NCBI GenBank assembly: GCA_963970005.1
Contig: CAXAMN010023662.1
Location: 702,958-766,957 of the forward strand
Length of the DNA stretch: 64,000 nt
Source of the DNA: Durusdinium trenchii
Taxonomy: Eukaryota; Sar; Dinophyceae; Suessiales; Symbiodiniaceae
Direction of reading: 5' to 3'
Shown here: positions 34,340 to 45,049 of the stretch, piece after piece
How the letters are laid out: the number at the start of each line of letters is the position of its first letter
How positions within the stretch are numbered: position 1 is the first letter of the stretch
Translations under genes and position numbers: made by a program
The notes under the pieces: model-generated
What the model was told of the DNA's origin: nothing
Seen by the model: the letters and a program-made list of their open reading frames with translations, nothing else
Databases searched by the model: none

Positions 34340-34606
34340 AAGGCCCTGCCGTGCAGTTCCGGAAGCTCCCACCGGCGCTGCGATGCTCGGAGCCATCGTG
34401 TTCTCGACGTGGCGACCCCGCGAGAGCGCGGGGTGCCAAGGAGAGGCCGTCTGTGCCGTGCAGTTCCGGTGGTTCGGTCACGCTCAAGTTCAAAGAGGAG
34501 TCCAAACTCAAGATGTTCAGGGTTGAGCAGCTCCGAAGCTTCTTGAAAAAGAAGTGGACGGTGCAGCATCAGGATGAGCCATGTTTTACTGCCTCGGTTG
34601 AATAGG
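34340..34606 (+). CDS. Possible C-terminal exon on plus strand
   Basis: The plus frame reads PAVQFRKLPPALRCSEPSCS, then SVTLKFKEESKLKMFRVEQL and RSFLKKKWTVQHQDEPCFTA before TAG. The last 40 residues look like real protein. The GC-rich front part is open in other frames on both strands, including a minus frame of similar composition. Confidence 0.3.
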
Positions 34607-34799
34607 CATGTCTAGTTGTGCATCTAGGGAGTGTCGTTGGTAACCTCAAGATGTTGGTCGCTCCTATAAACAAACCCCGAGCACTATCCATCCAAGCCAA
34701 ACTAAAACTATCCTCGTGAAGTCCTCCACGCACCTCACATGAACTGACAAAGTCTCTGATCTTCACCAGACTTGAAAAAGGAATCGTCTCATGCACGTG

Positions 34800-35040
34800 C
34801 CCGCACGAACACCCGCGCGGGCCTGGATGTTTCCAGGGGTCGCTCGGGTTCGCCGCCACGGGCGACTGTCTCTGTGCAGGAACATGTAGTAGACTGTCCT
34901 CCCCGCGCCCACATGCGGCACGCGCCCGTGTTCAGAAAAGGTGGGTCTCGACCAAGCTGGGTGCCACGAATGGCGATGTGGTCGTCGGTCATGGCACAGG
35001 GGGACCCTGGTTGACCACAGATCAGTCCCGCACCATGCAC
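34800..35040 (-). CDS. GC-rich Cys-containing exon, frame uncertain
   Basis: One minus frame reads CAMTDDHIAIRGTQLGRDPP, then FLNTGACRMWARGGQSTTCS. A second minus frame reads VYYMFLHRDSRPWRRTRA. Both have GC-rich third positions. Splice sites were not fixed. Confidence 0.3.
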
Positions 35041-35723
35041 ACCCTTTCGCTAAGATCCCACTGTAAAACCAGGAAACAGAAAGCGACAAAACAGAACAAC
35101 ACCACCAAACCACCACCACCAGAACGAAAAGCACGCAGGGCCACACGCTCCAGCTTGAAGAGGATATATATATATATATCGAGCTCGAAGAGGATCACAA
35201 ATTAAGCATCTATATAATTAGTTGTCACCGTGGAACCTGAACTTCATTGAGATTTTGATGAGCATTGTATGCATCGCGGAGGCGACGGCTGAATTTCCAG
35301 TTAACATACATAACTGAGATCATCTGGCAAGTCAGAATCAGGATAGAATGGTGGTGCACTACACAATGTGGTGTATTTTTGTAGTGTTTGACTAATCCGA
35401 TCCTGTTGTGGCAGGACTTCTAGGACGCCCAGTCCAGTCGTACGAGTTCGGAAACCCAAACGACGTTAAGGAGCCAGGACGAACATGAACGGAATAGACG
35501 ACCTACGGGAGGTCAGGGTCAACCAAGCAACCCGATCAACTGTGGCCATGCCGTGCCAAGGACTGAGAGCCAGGTGCCAAGCGTGCCGCACCGTGAAGAT
35601 CAGGGATTCTGGAGGATTCTAGAAAGCCAAGAAAGATCAAATCAAGAAACTCTAAGAAACTCAGAAACCCCAGGAAACCTAACCCGACCAAAGAAGCCGA
35701 TTTCAAGGCGCGCCAATGCTGCG

Positions 35724-36271
35724 CTACGCCGCGGGGGCATTCCTGGCCGAATCATGGTCGACGAAGTTGATGAAGGCGAGAGCAATATTGTGCCTTGCCG
35801 GTGGAAGCCGGGCGCTTCGCCAGCCGAGTACAGCGAAGTTTGCGCGCGAGTGTAGTAGGTCGGTGGAGGTTTGCAGGTCAATGGTTAGGGAATGGTCAAG
35901 GATAGTGAATCCTCCACCAAGCCAAGAGTCAAACTGATTGAGACAATCCAGAGAAGCCTGAAGATGCGAAGCGTTACGTGAAAATGCATTGGCATCCTTA
36001 TTTAGACACACCCGAACACCATTCAACAAACCTAGACCTTGGGGCCACCCTTTGAGAATTGCCTACCCTCTTTTTCTTGCCACCAGGAACTGCAAACCTG
36101 ATGTAAGCCGAATGCCGAAATAAGTTGAGCAATTTGAGACTTGGCAGATTGACCAAATTGACCACCGCCCGTTCCTCCGCCCAATGTCAGGCGTCCTTGA
36201 CGAGTCCCGTTGATGGAGTACAAAGGAAAGAACGTACTTCCACCAGGTGATTCCCACCGTAGCTCACTCAA
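35724..36271 (-). CDS. Two exons ending in a stop, family unknown
   Basis: Exon 36271-36098 (donor GTTTGC after CATCAG) reads LSELRWESPGGSTFFPLYSI, then GGGTGGGQFGQSAKSQIAQL and ISAFGLHQ. Exon 36031-35724 (acceptor CAAGGTCTAG) reads NAFSRNASHLQASLDCLNQF, GGGFTILDHSLTIDLQTS and HNIALAFINFVDHDSARN, ending in a TAG stop. The peptides are clearly protein-like and uncontested on the other strand. The phase of the join does not match as drawn, so a small exon or a shifted site is likely. Confidence 0.5.
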
Positions 36272-36718
36272 ATGATCTCACATGGGAACATGCCTCTCAA
36301 TGAGACTGCAGTTTCCCTTACCAAGGTCTTCCCATCTTCTAAGTGCATGCATTTCTTATGTGTTCCAATCCGCCGTGTTTTGCTGGGGATCCACGGGGTC
36401 TCCGCCGATACAAGAGTGGGATGGGGCGACATCCCCACATCATCCCATCCTCACAGTGCACTGGGAAGCCGCGCCTAGTCTGCTCGTGATGGGGCAAATG
36501 AATAAAATCATACTTCCCCGGCGTGATCTTCTCTAAGAATGCGCATAACCTGCACAAACCACTGCAAATGCATCAAAATCGCCACAGAAAAGCAGGAAGC
36601 GGCGATATATGCTACAGTGATCTACAGTGCTTGCTCTGCGATTTGATGGTCTTAGGATCTTCTTTTTTGCTGGTGAGGTGTCAAAACTCGTGGGTCTGCG
36701 TAGAAACCTTGCAGAAAC

Positions 36719-37493
36719 CGTGTGATTCTTGAGAGTTCCTGACTCTTCAGAGTTGCCGACAAGCGCCTCATGAGTTGAGTGGCCTTTGAAAAAGTGCATG
36801 TGTTTGACACAACCTGCACCTGAACCTATCTCACCCCTGCACCGTTCCACGAGCTGAAAAACATGCGTCACCGGCTTCATGAACGTTTCATGAACGTTTC
36901 ATGTTTATGTCTGCCGTCTGCCGTGTCATGTTTAACGGTTAAAGATTTCAAGAAGGTCCGTCCGCATGTCGCGGAAGCGAGCGACACACACACACAGACA
37001 CGATCTTGCGTGCCTGCTGATCGATAGGTTTGGAGGCAAACTCTTCAAGATCAAACTGGTCACATGCTCACCGAGCTCGTGGTAGTCATACCTGTCCGGA
37101 ACCAACGCGACCACCCGAATCGGGTGATTCAGCGATCAACGTCCCAGAATCAGGTGATGAAGCCGCCGTTTAGTGAGGACCTAATTAAGAGCCTGGTGTT
37201 CAACAAGAAAGTCATCAAAGCTATACGGTCGCTGGAGCTTCAGGTCGTTGGAAAACATTCTTAAACAAGGGTGTCTTGCCACTGCAGCTTTTCCTTGAGT
37301 CTCACCAACTTTCGGTTGCAAAAGGGGCTCCCAGTCAACCTCCTCTCTGGCCTTTCAGAATTGAAGCCCTGCAAAGGAGTTTGGCCAGATGCACCGCGGT
37401 GTACGCAACTTTTTTGGGCGTTTTTGGGATCATCTCTAAGTAGCAGAAGCAGTCTCACCCAGCCGAGAATCTTGGCTGTGTTGAAATGCAGCT
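36719..37493 (-). CDS. Three exons in series, family unknown
   Basis: Exon 37493-37459 (acceptor TTTTTTGGAAG, donor GTGAGA) reads LHFNTAKILGW. Exon 37368-37306 (acceptor ACTCCTTTGCAG, donor GTGAGA, exactly 21 codons) reads GFNSERPERRLTGSPFCNRK plus Leu. Exon 36853-36719 (acceptor CATGTTTTTCAG, donor GTTTCT, exactly 45 codons) reads LVERCRGEIGSGAGCVKHMH, then FFKGHSTHEALVGNSEESGT. All joins are phase 0. Function unknown. A plus frame (about 37085-37249, NQVMKPPFSEDLIKSLVFNK) lies in the intron and also looks protein-like. Confidence 0.55.
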
Positions 37494-38164
37494 CTTCCAA
37501 AAAAGGAACACAAACAACCAAATGGGTAACAAAGACAAATGGTAGTAACTGGTAGTAGGATCAGAGTCTGCTAGTCACCAGTTCGCCTTCCTGGTCATCA
37601 TCTCAATCCATTCTGTCTCCCTTTTTCAAAACCCTTTCCCACAGCTGCTCGGCATCGCGCCTGCGCTTGTAGGGAACAGCAACAGCCTTGTCTCAAAAGT
37701 CCCACAAAAAGAATCATTCTTGTAAAACATTGTAAAACCCAACAGCACAAGTGGTACTTCATCTGCTTCCGTTTCACAGTTTCTTCTAGGACAGCGGACA
37801 GCTGACAGCTCTTTGCTTTAGAGTTGTTGATAGTTGCCAATGTCTCCAGGCCGTGAGTACCAGCATACCTTCTTACGTCTTTTGATCGTTGTTTCCTTGT
37901 GTTTCGTCATGTGATCGCAGCAGTAGCCCTGCGGGAATCGCACGGAAAGCTGAACTAGCTGTCAGCCGTATTGCTGTCACGTCTCGTGACCACCATGCGT
38001 GACTGGTGACTGGTCGTTTTTTGGAGCACTTGGCCAGCACATTTAGTATCGTGTGGTATCAGTGGTATCTGCGGGGTGTCCAAATCACCGCAGGAATCCG
38101 AAGGCGGGGAGGTCTGTCGACATTTCAACGCGACATGAAGGGCATGCCTTGGCGCCCCTTTTCC

Positions 38165-38395
38165 GTTTACATCGGTTGGATGATGGGGGGGTCGGGGTTG
38201 GGTTCATCTGACTTAAGTCTTGCTTGCAGAGCTGGCGAAGGTGTGTGCGCTCCGAAAAAGCACCGAATAATAGCTAAACCAAACACTTCCGGAATCAGTG
38301 ATTGTAAGGAATTGGAGACAAGCCCTTCGCATGACGGAATTGTGATGCACATATTAATGTTGTTGTCGCCCACATCGTTCTCAGGACACTGTACC
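38165..38395 (-). CDS. Coding exon, family unknown
   Basis: After acceptor TTGTTGGGTCTATAG the frame reads VQCPENDVGDNNINMCITIP, then SLQSLIPEVFGLAIIRCFFG and AHTPSPALQARLK. The frame is closed at about 38167. Probably part of the minus-strand gene or genes that continue to 35.7 kb. Confidence 0.45.
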
Positions 38396-38879
38396 CTATA
38401 GACCCAACAAAAATCACATAGACCCTCCAACAGTGAAAAGATTGCACGTCGAGTACGTACGCGGAACCACCACTCAGGTGGTTCGGGTGTGTTTTTGGTG
38501 GCCATTTAGTGGCTTTTCGTCCACGACAGGCGTTTGCATGAAGTGCTTTTGGTGCTCAGCTGACGATGGACAGAACACCAAAGTATGTAGCTTAAAAGTC
38601 TACATTTATTGGCTCCAAGTTAGATCAGTCCAACATACCACTGCAGCGTCTCAAGAGTTGAATCGATTTGAGATCCTTGCGAGCTCGCGAAACAATGCGA
38701 AACACCGTGGATCCATCAGCGAACGAAGAACCAAAGGACGGAAGAAACTGTCATTGAGGCTGTTGAAAGGAATGAACGAAGAATAGGGACTGATATGCCC
38801 TTTGTCTCCTCATTTCGTTCGTTTGGGCCCTGTTTGTCATGCAACATTGCCCTGTTCGCGAAGAAATGGCTAAAATCAA

Positions 38880-38934
38880 GCTGTCCAACCACACACGCCA
38901 TCGCGGCCTCCAACCACACACGCCATCGCGGTCG
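38880..38934. repeat. 24-bp direct duplication
   Basis: CCAACCACACACGCCATCGC occurs twice in succession with GGCCT between. Confidence 0.9.
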
Positions 38935-39067
38935 CAAAAAAGAGACAAAAAACAACCACTCCTCCAACACCCCGCCTGACCGGCTCTGCGATCGATCGTG
39001 GAATGGTGTGCCATCGAATGGTGCGCGCGGAGGAACGCTCTTGGAACGATCTCCACGAGCTTGTTTC

Positions 39068-39167
39068 TAATAGCTTCTTGTTACTACTAGTAAGGCACCT
39101 GTTACTACTAGCGTGGCACTTGTTACTACTAGCGTGGCACTTGTTACTACTAGTAACAAGAAGCTAC
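39068..39167. repeat. Palindromic CTAGTAG repeat copy
   Basis: Starts TAGCTTCTTGTTACTACTAG and ends with its reverse complement, CTAGTAACAAGAAGCTA, around three GTTACTACTAGCGTGGCACTT-type modules. It is the inverted counterpart of the 21.6-22.0 kb modules. Confidence 0.85.
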
Positions 39168-40396
39168 GTTCTCCGGATGATCCAGCGCAACCAAATTCAA
39201 CTTTAAAACACCGCGCAGCGCCGGGGTCGCAGCGCGCAGCGCTGGAAACAGCTGTCCGAGGCCCACTGTAAGGAAACCTCACTGGATGGACCAGATGTCT
39301 AGGCTAGGAGTTGCTTGGGTGGATGGATCTTAGAGACCCCGTCCGACGCAAACCGGGTGGTGTTCAGGGGTGAAATTGTTTCGTAACAAGTCACCCAATC
39401 AAGGGATTGCCTTCCAGGAAGGTGAACAAGCTTGCGTGGTCCTGCATGCTCCAAGGGTCTCTTACATGTCTATTCTTACTGTAATGAATAGAATGTCTAC
39501 TTTTTCCAGTTGATCGGTGGCATGCAAGCAGCTTGAGGACTGCCGCAACTAAGTAGCCCTATTTTGGAAGAATATGGAAGCATCCTTCAACATCCGCACT
39601 GTTCGGTGCCGAAAGAAGTTTGATTCGCAAATCCACAACTTTCAACCACGAATGCCGGTTGTTATACCATTCTTTATTTACCACAGCGAACTTTAGCATC
39701 CTGGCAATGAGATTACTTGAGCATCTGGAGGCAAGTCAGGAGGTGCCTTCGGACAAAGCAAGCTCTTGCTGCCGACCCTGGGTGTTTGTTCAAGTGCCTT
39801 GCTCTTGATCACATCGCGATGCTAGGTGTTTGAAACACATGGGTGCACAAAGTTGTAGCCTTCATGTCTGCGCAAACATGTCAAACATCAGATGCAGCCA
39901 ACCACGCAGGGACCTGCTCTAAGAGGGGCCGGCCCGGTTGATTTAGGGCCTGTAGCATGCGATGAGCGGGTCTCTCGACTCATCATATACTTACTTCATT
40001 CATGATGAAGAGCTGTTCAACAATCTCAGAAAGTAATTTGGTTGATTTGTTGTTGCCCAACAAAAGGTGTGAGAAGTCCGACTTCAACTGCGTGCCATTG
40101 CAGGTAAAAAAGATCTGGTCAAACCCGATTGTATTTCAAAGGTGCCCCCAAGCAGTCAAAGAGACTGGACCTCCAATCCTAAGTACCCATCAAATGACTG
40201 ATGTGAGCTCCCGATGTCTTTCATACTTCCGGGCAATACATGACAAGTCTTGAGAAACTACAGTACATTGGAAGCTGTGTCCGCAATTGAAAAAGACACG
40301 CGGCAACAAATTGATTTGATGCGTTGGAGGTGTTCTTCGGCAGTTGCTTTGGTGTGCTGAATGTTCTCAAGTCCTGCACTGCATACACCTGAACGG

Positions 40397-40460
40397 TGAC
40401 AGCACCCAGGGTTCGGAGAACACGAGCGCAGCGACTCAAGAGAAAGCAAGTTCTGCAATC
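40397..40460 (-). CDS. Short coding exon within a long open frame
   Basis: Acceptor GTGAAGATTGCAG and donor GTGTAT enclose TCFLLSRCARVLRTLGAVTV plus Gln. The minus frame is open for 130 codons around it (40613-40221), including YDMPDSFGSPLHTQW upstream, so the true exon may be longer. Confidence 0.35.
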
Positions 40461-40841
40461 TTCACAATCATCAAATGTCGGATGATTTCTGTATTTCATT
40501 GACTTAGAATTATATCTCCATTGTGTATGTAAAGGACTGCCGAAGGAGTCGGGCATATCGTATGTTACAAGGTCAAGGCTCAAGGGATGCCAAAGGGTCA
40601 AAGCCCTCAACATAACCTAAAACACGCGCAAAACTGTAGCAGGTGTTGCTGTTGATTGTTGCCCACATGATGCAAATTCAGAGACTGCCTTGAATGGTTT
40701 CTCTGCCCAGCTTGCCCCAACATAGAGAACACAAACAGAGGGTTGCAATGTTTGTTTTGTGTGTGTGTCCACTTCTTCAGATGCGTTCTTGACCTCTACT
40801 TTGCATGCTTTGCTGATTAACTACAGTCATGCTTAGGTCAG

Positions 40842-41740
40842 GAACTTGAGGAGGTCGGGCTTCTCTCCCAAGTCGTGTCGCTTTTCGAAACTGACGCTCA
40901 GCCAAAAGTACCGTCTATGTGCGAATCGCAGGCGCGTTGCCCGAGGTACTGCGTTCGAACGCTTAGAGCCAAGTGTCTGCGGTCTCGGGGGCTCGAGCAA
41001 CGAAGGATTGAACTCTCCGGACTCCGGACCCTTTCTGCAAAGAAAACCATGATGACTATGATATGCATATGATATGCATGATATCAGGACGTGTTGGTCA
41101 ACTTTATGATGTTCCCTTCCGCTTTGGGGGTTCTTTTCACCAGAGGGCGTGTTCTGGAATCGCCCGGCTCCGAATTGGTCGTCGAGAGAGGCTGCGTCTT
41201 AGACCGGTAGACCGTCTCTCGCCTGTCTGGACAGAGCGACATCGGGGCACATAGAGGAAATCCAAACTGAACTGACAAGAGGTGAAAAATAGGTCAAATA
41301 TGGCTGTGGGACTGGCTGTGGGCCTCTGAATCAGACCTTCGGGTCTCCTACTGGAAGGTCGTTGACTACATGGTGGACTGGTCGGGCTCCAGGTTTTGAC
41401 CTATCCCCAAATATGGACTGCGCCCAAACTCTTGCTGCTCAATGACGCCATGGTGTGATTTTGGACACTGCCCTGTTGGTCCCCAGAAGCACTCACCCTT
41501 CACCAGCTTTCCTCTTCGAGATACCAACAAAAGCCGAGTGTTCCCACCGCGCTCCAATCACGGCCACACCGCCGCGCGACCGAAATCCGTGCGACCGAAA
41601 TCTTCGCCAAGCTCGCGCCTGCGGCGCTGGCCAAATCGCTCGGGAGCTTTTCGGAGAGCTCCGAGTCCACGGCCTGCGGGGTGCGGGGTGCGGAGGTCTG
41701 TGGGATGCAGGGTGCGGGGTGCGAAGAAGGTCTGGGGTGA
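40842..41740 (+). CDS. Plus-strand gene fragment, three exons, family unknown
   Basis: Exon from 40842 (acceptor GCTTAGGTCAG) reads ELEEVGLLSQVVSLFETDAQ, then ARCPRYCVRTLRAKCLRSRG. Exon 41088-41206 (acceptor GCATGATATCAG, donor GTAGAC) reads DVLVNFMMFPSALGVLFTRG, then RVLESPGSELVVERGCVLD. The third, about 41565-41740, reads TEIRATEIFAKLAPAALAKS, then LGSFSESSESTACGVRG with about 80 percent G/C at third positions. The first two are adjacent and well bounded; membership of the third is inferred from strand and proximity. Confidence 0.5.
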
Positions 41741-42125
41741 CAGGCTACGACAGGAGCCCTGTAAGGGGGGGAGTTGGAAACCATTGGAAACCTCTGACTC
41801 AGGTTCGGGAAAAACGACATGGGAGTTGTTTGAGAGAGACTTCGTAACAGAAGAAGGGCTCCTCCATGTCAGTTGGGCGTCGAAGCCACGAATGTGGCTT
41901 GGGGTTCCAAAACAGGCCTCCAGGAAGATAGACAACGAACCAAGTGTGAGATATGTTGAATGACAATCCTGCATTACCTTGGGCCATCGAAAGCTGAAAA
42001 AAGAATGCAATCCAACACTCTCATGGTGAAGGATGAAGCTCTCCAACCCAAAAAATGAGCGCGTACAATTAGTCTTATAACTAACCCATGACCCATCTTA
42101 ACCTCGGAACAACAAAAAACGAGGA

Positions 42126-42500
42126 TCAATCTTGCTGAGATTTGCTGAGCATCCCGACGGCTGCTGCTAGTTGATCCAGCAGCGCAAGCTGCTCCAGCTG
42201 CCATGCTCGGACCTGGCGACGGGATCGAATGCGGGTGTGAACGGCCTGTGGTATTCGAACGAGAGTCTTCCCAGGTGGTTGGATGGACAACGAGCCAGAA
42301 TCAACAAAAGACATGTTCTGCTTAGGTCGAACCGTTTTGGTCTTCAGAAGCGTTCTGAACTGGCAAATGACTTTGGAGGTGGGAAGTTGCTGGAGGTCTA
42401 TGAAGATTTCTCGTTGTGTCGTGTTGACCAGTCGTGGCCCATATTTTAAATTGGGGCGTCTACATGCCAATTTTAAACATACTATATATGTATGCACCAT
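42126..42500 (-). CDS. Candidate minus-strand coding segment
   Basis: A 124-codon open minus frame contains TTQREIFIDLQQLPTSKVIC, GSLSIQPPGKTLVRIPQAVH and a helical end VRAWQLEQLALLDQLAAAVG. It conflicts in orientation with neighbours on both sides. No splice sites were fixed. Confidence 0.3.
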   Translation of the reverse strand: MVHTYIVCLKLACRRPNLKYGPRLVNTTQREIFIDLQQLPTSKVICQFRTLLKTKTVRPKQNMSFVDSGSLSIQPPGKTLVRIPQAVHTRIRSRRQVRAWQLEQLALLDQLAAAVGMLSKSQQD

Positions 42501-42703
42501 TGCTCATGGGTTGATTTTTCCTGATGGAATCAGGATGAAGGATCATATCTTACATCTCTTCATGAAACCTAAGACCAGAGTTTGCGGCACGTGCAAAGTT
42601 CGGATCCAAACCCTCATTTCTGAGTAGTGGAAAACTTGGAGCACGGCTCAGTAAAGGCCACGGAAAACTTTCTCTGAAAAAGATCGCACTTCGTGTTCCG
42701 GAA

Positions 42704-42880
42704 GATGACTCCCAGCGTGATTTTGGCCCACGTGGCTGTGCGCGTTTACAGCGCCTGCGTGTGGTTCCCGGCCCAAAAGAGGCCCTCCGTGGGCACCAGC
42801 GACGAATCGAAGCTGTTCAAGGGATCCGCGCCTCACCAGTGCAAAGACCGACTGGTGCGACTCGAAGGGAATAAGGGAAT
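42704..42880 (+). CDS. Plus-strand coding exon
   Basis: The frame reads MTPSVILAHVAVRVYSACVW, then FPAQKRPSVGTSDESKLFKG and HQCKDRLVRLEGNK, with GC-rich third positions. It could start at the Met or continue an upstream exon. No domain recognised. Confidence 0.4.
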
Positions 42881-43157
42881 TGTTCGCCCCCCAATAGAGA
42901 TTGGATCCAGCCACCCTCAGCCACTCTACTTTCATCGCACAAGTAGATCGGTGCGTGGATCGGTCCGGTGGGTCCGGGTCATCAAGCTTTGCAAGCCCCA
43001 AGAGTGCCCTCTCTTAGTATGGGCATGGGGTGTGCATGGGCTGGCCACTCTTCACAAAACATGTCTGTGATTGCTTTATTTGGTTTATTCTTGTTCTGTC
43101 GTCTCATTGACCTTTCTGAGCTCACTGTGATCTTCACGCACATCACACACGTGCGGC

Positions 43158-43160
<3 letters not shown>

Positions 43161-43197
<37 letters not shown>
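43161..43197. repeat. GT microsatellite
   Basis: Uninterrupted (GT)n of about 17 units. Confidence 0.95.
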
Positions 43198-43200
<3 letters not shown>

Positions 43201-43759
43201 CTAAACATGACTAAACCCTCTTTTTGTATAGTCCCATTGGACTCCGAACGCTGAGGATCCTCACATGCGGCATAAGTCTCACAAAGCCCGGCATATTTCA
43301 TGAAGCATCTGTCTTGGGCATTGAACCTCAGAATGGCACATGAAAGCCAACAATGAACATGAAAAGTGATGGAAAGTGAAATCCAACTGCGTCATCTGAT
43401 GTTTTATGCGTCCAAGAATCCTTACAAATCCTTAGAATTCTATCCAACCCAACTGCATCAATTCCTAGAAATCCTTTGAATTCTGCCAAGTGGCATGGCC
43501 TCAACTGAGCCGCTCAAGGATTCCGTCGTTGTCCTTGGAGAGGAAGGAGGATGAGGTGGGATGGGATAGCTAAGATGGTTGGATGAGATCACTACTGTAG
43601 GATACTGATACTGTTTCTGGATAGGTGGTTGGATAGCCAAGAAGAATAGCTAGCAGCTAGAATAGCCAAGATTGCAAGACTGCCCAGGCCGCTTAAGGCT
43701 TAGGTGTTTCCATGTCGGGGGTACTCCAAATGTTCCAGAACTTCCATCCATTTTCCCCT

Positions 43760-43950
43760 GCACCTGATTTACGACCGCTCGAAATCCCCTCAACGACCGC
43801 GCGAAGTGAGCGGACAGCTCGCGACACCGCGGACCGAAACCGCGCGCGCGAGGGTCTCCATGCATGCCAGGTCTCCACGAAGCTTCGAAGAATTGTCGTG
43901 AGATCACCGAGACCGGAGTTTGTGTGGCACAAATACGTCCTTCGGTCACC
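43760..43950 (+). CDS. Plus-strand exon with strong donor
   Basis: The frame reads TARSERTARDTADRNRAREG, then LHACQVSTKLRRIVVRSPRP and EFVWHKYVLRSP, running into GTGAGC at 43951. A long minus frame covers the same region, but the donor favours plus. The 5' end is approximate. Confidence 0.35.
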
Positions 43951-44616
43951 GTGAGCTCTGCAAGGTGCACATCGTACCTGCGAAACTGACAGACTGACAG
44001 ATGGTCGGCGGTAGAACCTGCCACAAGACCTGCGCGGCTTCGGCGGCTTTTGCTCCTTCTTTGTGATGAAGTACCCTGAAGCTGTGGTGAGCTTGGGCTC
44101 AAGATCCTGCAAGAGAGTCTAGGCAAAACATAGTTTTGTTCCCAGGGTGTGTTCAATAAGGAAACAAGCGAGCTGCTATCATCAATAAAAGCTGCCAACG
44201 ATGGAAGGCCAGCATCGCTTGTTGAAAGTCTACTGTTCTCCTTCAACCATTGAAACCGTTCCAGTCCAGTCCATCTTAGGTGAATTCCCTTTATCCGGTT
44301 ATCCCAATATACCACCTTAGAAACTGGGCTCAACAGCGGCACCGGTTGGTGAAGGCAGCATGGATGGTCTCTGCGACCTCCAGAAGCTGGTTCAACTTCT
44401 CCAGCTCTTGCCTTGGAGGCCAAAACTATCCAAAACTCGGTCAGTTTCTACCAGATCCTATAATCTTCAGCCGAAGCATGGTTTTTGTTCATATTTTTCT
44501 GACTTCAACGACATGAGGGTTGACTTGTATTTGCACTTCAACATGTCTACCTTGCAGCCCACTTGCGAGGCTGTGGCAACCAGAGCCAGCATCCATATCC
44601 TATGCACATGAGGCGA

Positions 44617-44640
44617 CTCTCTCTCTCTCTCTTTCTCTCT
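44617..44640. repeat. CT microsatellite
   Basis: (CT)n with one interruption. Confidence 0.9.
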
Positions 44641-45049
44641 GAGGACCTCTCAACGACCGAAGATGATTGGACAACATCTACGATCCTCTCGATGCTGGTG
44701 CAAAGATGTGCAAAGACATATTTCAAGCGAAGGCTCCATGTCCATGATAACTCTGATAGACTCTACATGACTCTACTGTATACTCTACTGTACTTGCTTC
44801 AAAAATAAAATAACTTGCACCATTTCGGGCAGGTGGTGGTGCCATGACATAAGACTCTTGATGGCAGCACACAGCTAAAGCTTGCTAAAGCACTGACAAG
44901 GAACTGTTCTCGGATTGTAGTACATCGCAAGATAGCACCTCACTAACCGAGCCTCCCCCAAGCAGCTTTCCTAGAGCAGTCAGCAGGAAACGAGCGAGGG
45001 TCCTCCATCACAGCGTGTTTGCGAGCAAACCCAAACAAATAACCTCGCG

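Larger units (their letters stand above)
38810..40390. other. No convincing exon
   Basis: Contains the 24-bp duplication and the palindromic CTAGTAG copy. A basic plus frame near 38660-38780 is open but unsupported. Confidence 0.4.

Noticed and set aside
39378-39395. TTCGTAACAAG resembling the 3' end of 18S rRNA
   Set aside because: Only about 10 bases match; the following conserved bases are absent.
41558-42046. 162-codon minus frame
   Set aside because: Third-position G/C is about 58 percent, against about 80 percent in the plus frame over the GC-rich part; judged an antisense shadow.
43650-44423. Longest open frame in the window, 257 codons on the minus strand
   Set aside because: Arg/Ser-rich without domain or splice support, and the plus strand of 43760-43950 has a better exon with a GTGAGC donor.
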